NCBI GenBank assembly: GCA_031274385.1
Contig: JAISQH010000125.1
Coordinates: 1 to 7,564, forward strand
DNA length: 7,564 bases
From: Planctomycetaceae bacterium
Lineage (GTDB): Bacteria > Planctomycetota > Planctomycetia > Pirellulales > Thermoguttaceae
Direction: 5' to 3'
Shown: positions 6,101 to 7,564 of the stretch, piece after piece
Position numbering within the stretch: position 1 is the stretch's first letter
Layout: the number at the start of each line of letters is the position of its first letter
Program-made: the position numbers and the translations under genes
Notes under the pieces: generated by a model
Told to the model about the DNA's origin: nothing
Databases searched by the model: none
The model's input: only the letters and a program-made list of their open reading frames with translations

Positions 6101-7473
6101 GACTCGGTAATCAGACAATCAATTTTGGTCAAAATCCGGGCGGAAGCGACTGAAATGACATCGGTTTGGTGGCGGGCGGCTTCGGAATAACCCATTCGGG
6201 CAAAAATCCGGGCTAAGTGCATTCGTTGAAGTTGATCGGCGCGGCGTTTTGCCAATTGCCGGTTCAGGTCTTGTCGGCAGCCGCCAAACGGTTGAAAAAG
6301 CCGTTGTTTTTCTGCCTGAATGCGCGGTTTCATTTTATCAGGAATTTTTTCGGTCAATTGATCATAAAACCGGTCGCGGTAACCGGCAATGAGCGGCATC
6401 AGGTCGGTCAACGAGGTTTCCGAATCGTAAGTATGAGGTGTATCGCCGCAAACGCCGGAGCCCATCAACATGGTTCCGGCTAAGACGGCTCCGGCTTCGT
6501 AAAGGAGTTCGTCGGCGGGGACGGTTGCGGCTTCGGATTCTCCGGTGTAGGCGTTTTCAATACGGCGCAGGATGCCGTCAACTGTGACCTGATGAATGAC
6601 AAAACGGCGGTAATATCCGTCTTTATCGATGAAATGCGGATCCCAAATTCCGAAATGGTAATTGGGTTTTCGGTTGACCGGATGATCGAAATCGTAGGCT
6701 CTTGAATCAAGAACGAGTTCCTGAAGTTTCCCGACATCAAAACAGGCTTCGTAAAGGATTTGCGGATCGGTTTCGCGTAAAATTGCCAAAGCCTGATTAA
6801 CGACTTGTTGATATTTTCCGAATGCGGTACCGATCCCGTCCATGTAAAGCGGAATGGGCAAAACCCATTCTTTTTCGTAAGGCTGATGCTTTTCTTCACC
6901 TTCGAGTACCGGAACCGGGCGATAACCGATGTAATCATTCATATCGGAGATGGCGTTCTTGACAATCCGATCAGTTTCCGTCCAAGGTGCTCCTTGTCTC
7001 AGAACCGCTTCAAACGCTTTGGCAAGAAAAAACGGATTGAAGAGATGTTCATTTGTTTGGTGAAACAAGAGATCGGAGTGATATTCGCGGTAAGCGGTCA
7101 ACAATTGTTCCCGCATTAATCGCAAGATCAAGCCAGCCTGATCTTCGACGCGAAACGGACCGGACTCCTGCGACAACCGGAACAATTCCTGTTCGAGGTA
7201 TTCGATCACTTGCAAAGCCAAACAAGAATCATTTTCTTTATTTCCTGACTTTGGGAGAGCGGCGTTTAATTTTTTGATCGCTGAGCGGGGTTTGGTCGTT
7301 GAATCGGTGATGGATTCCGGTTTGGCGACCGATTCGGAGCGGGACAGTTGGGTGTAAAGGGTATTGAGGGCTTGAAAGAAGCGTATTTCTCTGTTGCCGG
7401 AAGAGAAATTCAGATATCCAAGAACATCTTTAATCGCATCGGACAAATCGGTTTTCAGAAGCGGATCGTTCAT
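3163..7473 (-). CDS. Very large uncharacterized cytoplasmic protein (1436 residues)
   Basis: I do not recognise a named domain. The protein has no signal peptide and no clear membrane segment, so it is probably cytoplasmic. Residues 1-43 start with a helical block (DAIKDVLGYLNFSSG), then a variable hydrophilic stretch (44-85). Residues 90-670 look globular and helical, with distinctive motifs such as FHQTNEHLFNPFF (137-149), DFDHPVNRKPNYHFG (261-275) and GYYRRF (286-291). Helical pairs around 415-535 and 615-650 (for example YVLLAEALLDQHDPVASMAL) suggest TPR-like repeats, without a confident match. Residues 672-840 are low complexity: a six-threonine run (690-695), a lysine/arginine patch (752-768) and a strongly acidic stretch (771-840). 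Residues 845-1436 form a second helical, tryptophan-rich half. I recall similar N-termini in planctomycete hypothetical proteins, but cannot verify it. ATG at 7471-7473 is preceded by a weak GGAACGAG tract on the minus strand. The gap to the oxidoreductase gene is 106 bp. A scaffold or repeat-domain role is a guess. Confidence 0.9.
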   Translation of the reverse strand: MNDPLLKTDLSDAIKDVLGYLNFSSGNREIRFFQALNTLYTQLSRSESVAKPESITDSTTKPRSAIKKLNAALPKSGNKENDSCLALQVIEYLEQELFRLSQESGPFRVEDQAGLILRLMREQLLTAYREYHSDLLFHQTNEHLFNPFFLAKAFEAVLRQGAPWTETDRIVKNAISDMNDYIGYRPVPVLEGEEKHQPYEKEWVLPIPLYMDGIGTAFGKYQQVVNQALAILRETDPQILYEACFDVGKLQELVLDSRAYDFDHPVNRKPNYHFGIWDPHFIDKDGYYRRFVIHQVTVDGILRRIENAYTGESEAATVPADELLYEAGAVLAGTMLMGSGVCGDTPHTYDSETSLTDLMPLIAGYRDRFYDQLTEKIPDKMKPRIQAEKQRLFQPFGGCRQDLNRQLAKRRADQLQRMHLARIFARMGYSEAARHQTDVISVASARILTKIDCLITESHLQIDHGQLKEAAENLPKIEDLIRRGIRCGAIVDPWTILGFGANYSLFHTVENTIHDHRVDDLINLLEEIFDLYSRLQKEAAAAGGGDLQADLSDKMSDLAGWWDQYGSTEVSGLESFSGLEAWESAAVVSTALAVWHKAGTAAGDVAFWNRHVDRFKSTKAYVLLAEALLDQHDPVASMALMMHWLSHSEKIPLTEGDYTFHSIALRWMEQLWKSPKKEEENANPNAKKSTTTTTTPEITEITPSPKKEKPLLSPLERWTLTKKFFDFTEANADYYWHVPDIELSDDLFENGGKSGRKSSRKPKKKKPRDLDPFGEEDNAYEDPDEMFPPNDDSFSPKESIYSAAYENVIYQDTTDDGIDDSLMDAPNPEGFRDEDDFEIVAETERISDRLTFIVTMSKLWKHVTEKIAGLNPKEIDSALSQDIAQYLDSWLSQIVAYSNGLDALLRKTSTYKVPPPRGTADSLLEYDRHRGTKEILLDRIIWTHVEVCDAKMILESFLGSQHWRNVNDEWQKAVLDVNYAVFHGDIKTVRKHWAPMLRILSRETILYVPTSRGGAAWNIVRCRCIQQAIMRLMEYAPRLGLLTESFRILETIQEMEEMNPISPGAITEFDRLVETVTRAITKCVAISSKKWRFKSSGSEAGSQDVALVEYMERIIEQLLSSWLSHSRQIRISPIESIVDRAYWDEIKQFIQRYGHDIFTQQNMGFGNLRAMLHQGVGNYLRSLQKIKHDDGEVEMAAKLLEDIENKHIDWDTAVSRLEIIFESIAENYSEYVDYNSTTTHSDHGEKLYMLLDMLRVQIGYERISWNLKPVYWVHDAMIRSGCDEAAMLWERAVARRSVNAAEEHLRSYTRLSEKYGMWLPSVHERLQERFVRPLQIDRMCGLVPKAVRQVREEGPNTAFDELYEQIENFAKEPMGVGFEMPEWLTALQDEVMATRTDTEEEQDKDVFSSSPHFEQICITRPQLEKILDTLNKKERF
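5176..5406 (-). other. Low-complexity linker coding region with homopolymer and triplet repeats
   Basis: This part of gene 3 encodes its presumably disordered middle. It holds five TGT triplets (5392-5406, ACA codons on the minus strand) for a threonine run, a T7 run at 5409-5415 just beyond, and a T8 run at 5180-5187 that reads as A8 in the mRNA within a four-lysine stretch. The surrounding frame is unbroken. Such runs are prone to slippage during replication or transcription, so length variation or frameshifted products are possible here. Confidence 0.5.
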
Positions 7474-7528
7474 AATGCTCGTTCCGGTAAAAAGCGTCTA
7501 AAAAACATGGAGTAAAAACAATTTATTG

Positions 7529-7564
7529 ATCAATCGATCAATCGATCAATTAATCAATCGATCA
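7529..7564. repeat. Octamer tandem repeat upstream of gene 3, cut by the window edge
   Basis: Units of 8 bp read ATCAATCG (7529-7536), ATCAATCG (7537-7544), ATCAATTA (7545-7552), ATCAATCG (7553-7560) and a partial ATCA to the end. The array lies about 55 bp upstream of the gene 3 start codon and probably continues past the window. GATC occurs at several unit junctions. It may overlap the gene 3 promoter; no -35/-10 pair could be assigned in the 91 bp available. Confidence 0.8.

Noticed and set aside
6480..6938. 152-codon minus-strand frame within the N-terminal part of gene 3
   Set aside because: Out-of-frame shadow of the coherent 1436-residue protein; composition is biased to S, T, I, P and F.

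Overview
The window carries three complete protein-coding genes with short intergenic spacers rich in small repeats. No RNA gene, CRISPR array, transposase or phage gene was seen. The organism looks like a planctomycete, probably of the Pirellulales type and of moderate GC. The evidence is a Tat-exported Gfo/Idh/MocA oxidoreductase of the form these bacteria carry in many copies, a secreted gluzincin-like metallopeptidase with a planctomycete-style beta-sandwich tail, a very large orphan cytoplasmic protein, and weak or absent Shine-Dalgarno signals. This assignment is inference; no marker gene is present.

Layout: positions 1-244 are non-coding. They hold a cluster of three hairpins (35-127) and then an AT-rich stretch that leads into gene 1. 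Gene 1 (245-1699, plus) encodes a secreted protein with an HEGTH...REG zinc-peptidase core. It converges on gene 2 across 61 bp (1700-1760) that contains a 12-bp palindrome, a tandem octamer and heptamer repeats. Gene 2 (1761-3056, minus) encodes a Tat-exported NAD(P)-dependent oxidoreductase-like protein. Gene 3 (3163-7473, minus) lies upstream of gene 2 on the same strand and encodes a 1436-residue, mostly helical protein of unknown function with a highly charged low-complexity middle. The 106 bp between genes 3 and 2 are nearly filled by two oppositely oriented heptamer arrays. The right edge (7529-7564) is an octamer tandem repeat upstream of gene 3 that runs off the window.

Nothing in the sequence links the three genes into a pathway. 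Genes 3 and 2 could share a transcript, but the inverted heptamer arrays between them could form a hairpin, so co-transcription is uncertain. The most distinctive sequence-level observation is that the stop codons of both minus-strand genes lie inside 7-bp tandem repeat arrays. I do not see a clear new defence, mobile or biosynthetic system. The best candidates for follow-up are the giant orphan protein and the repeat families at gene ends.
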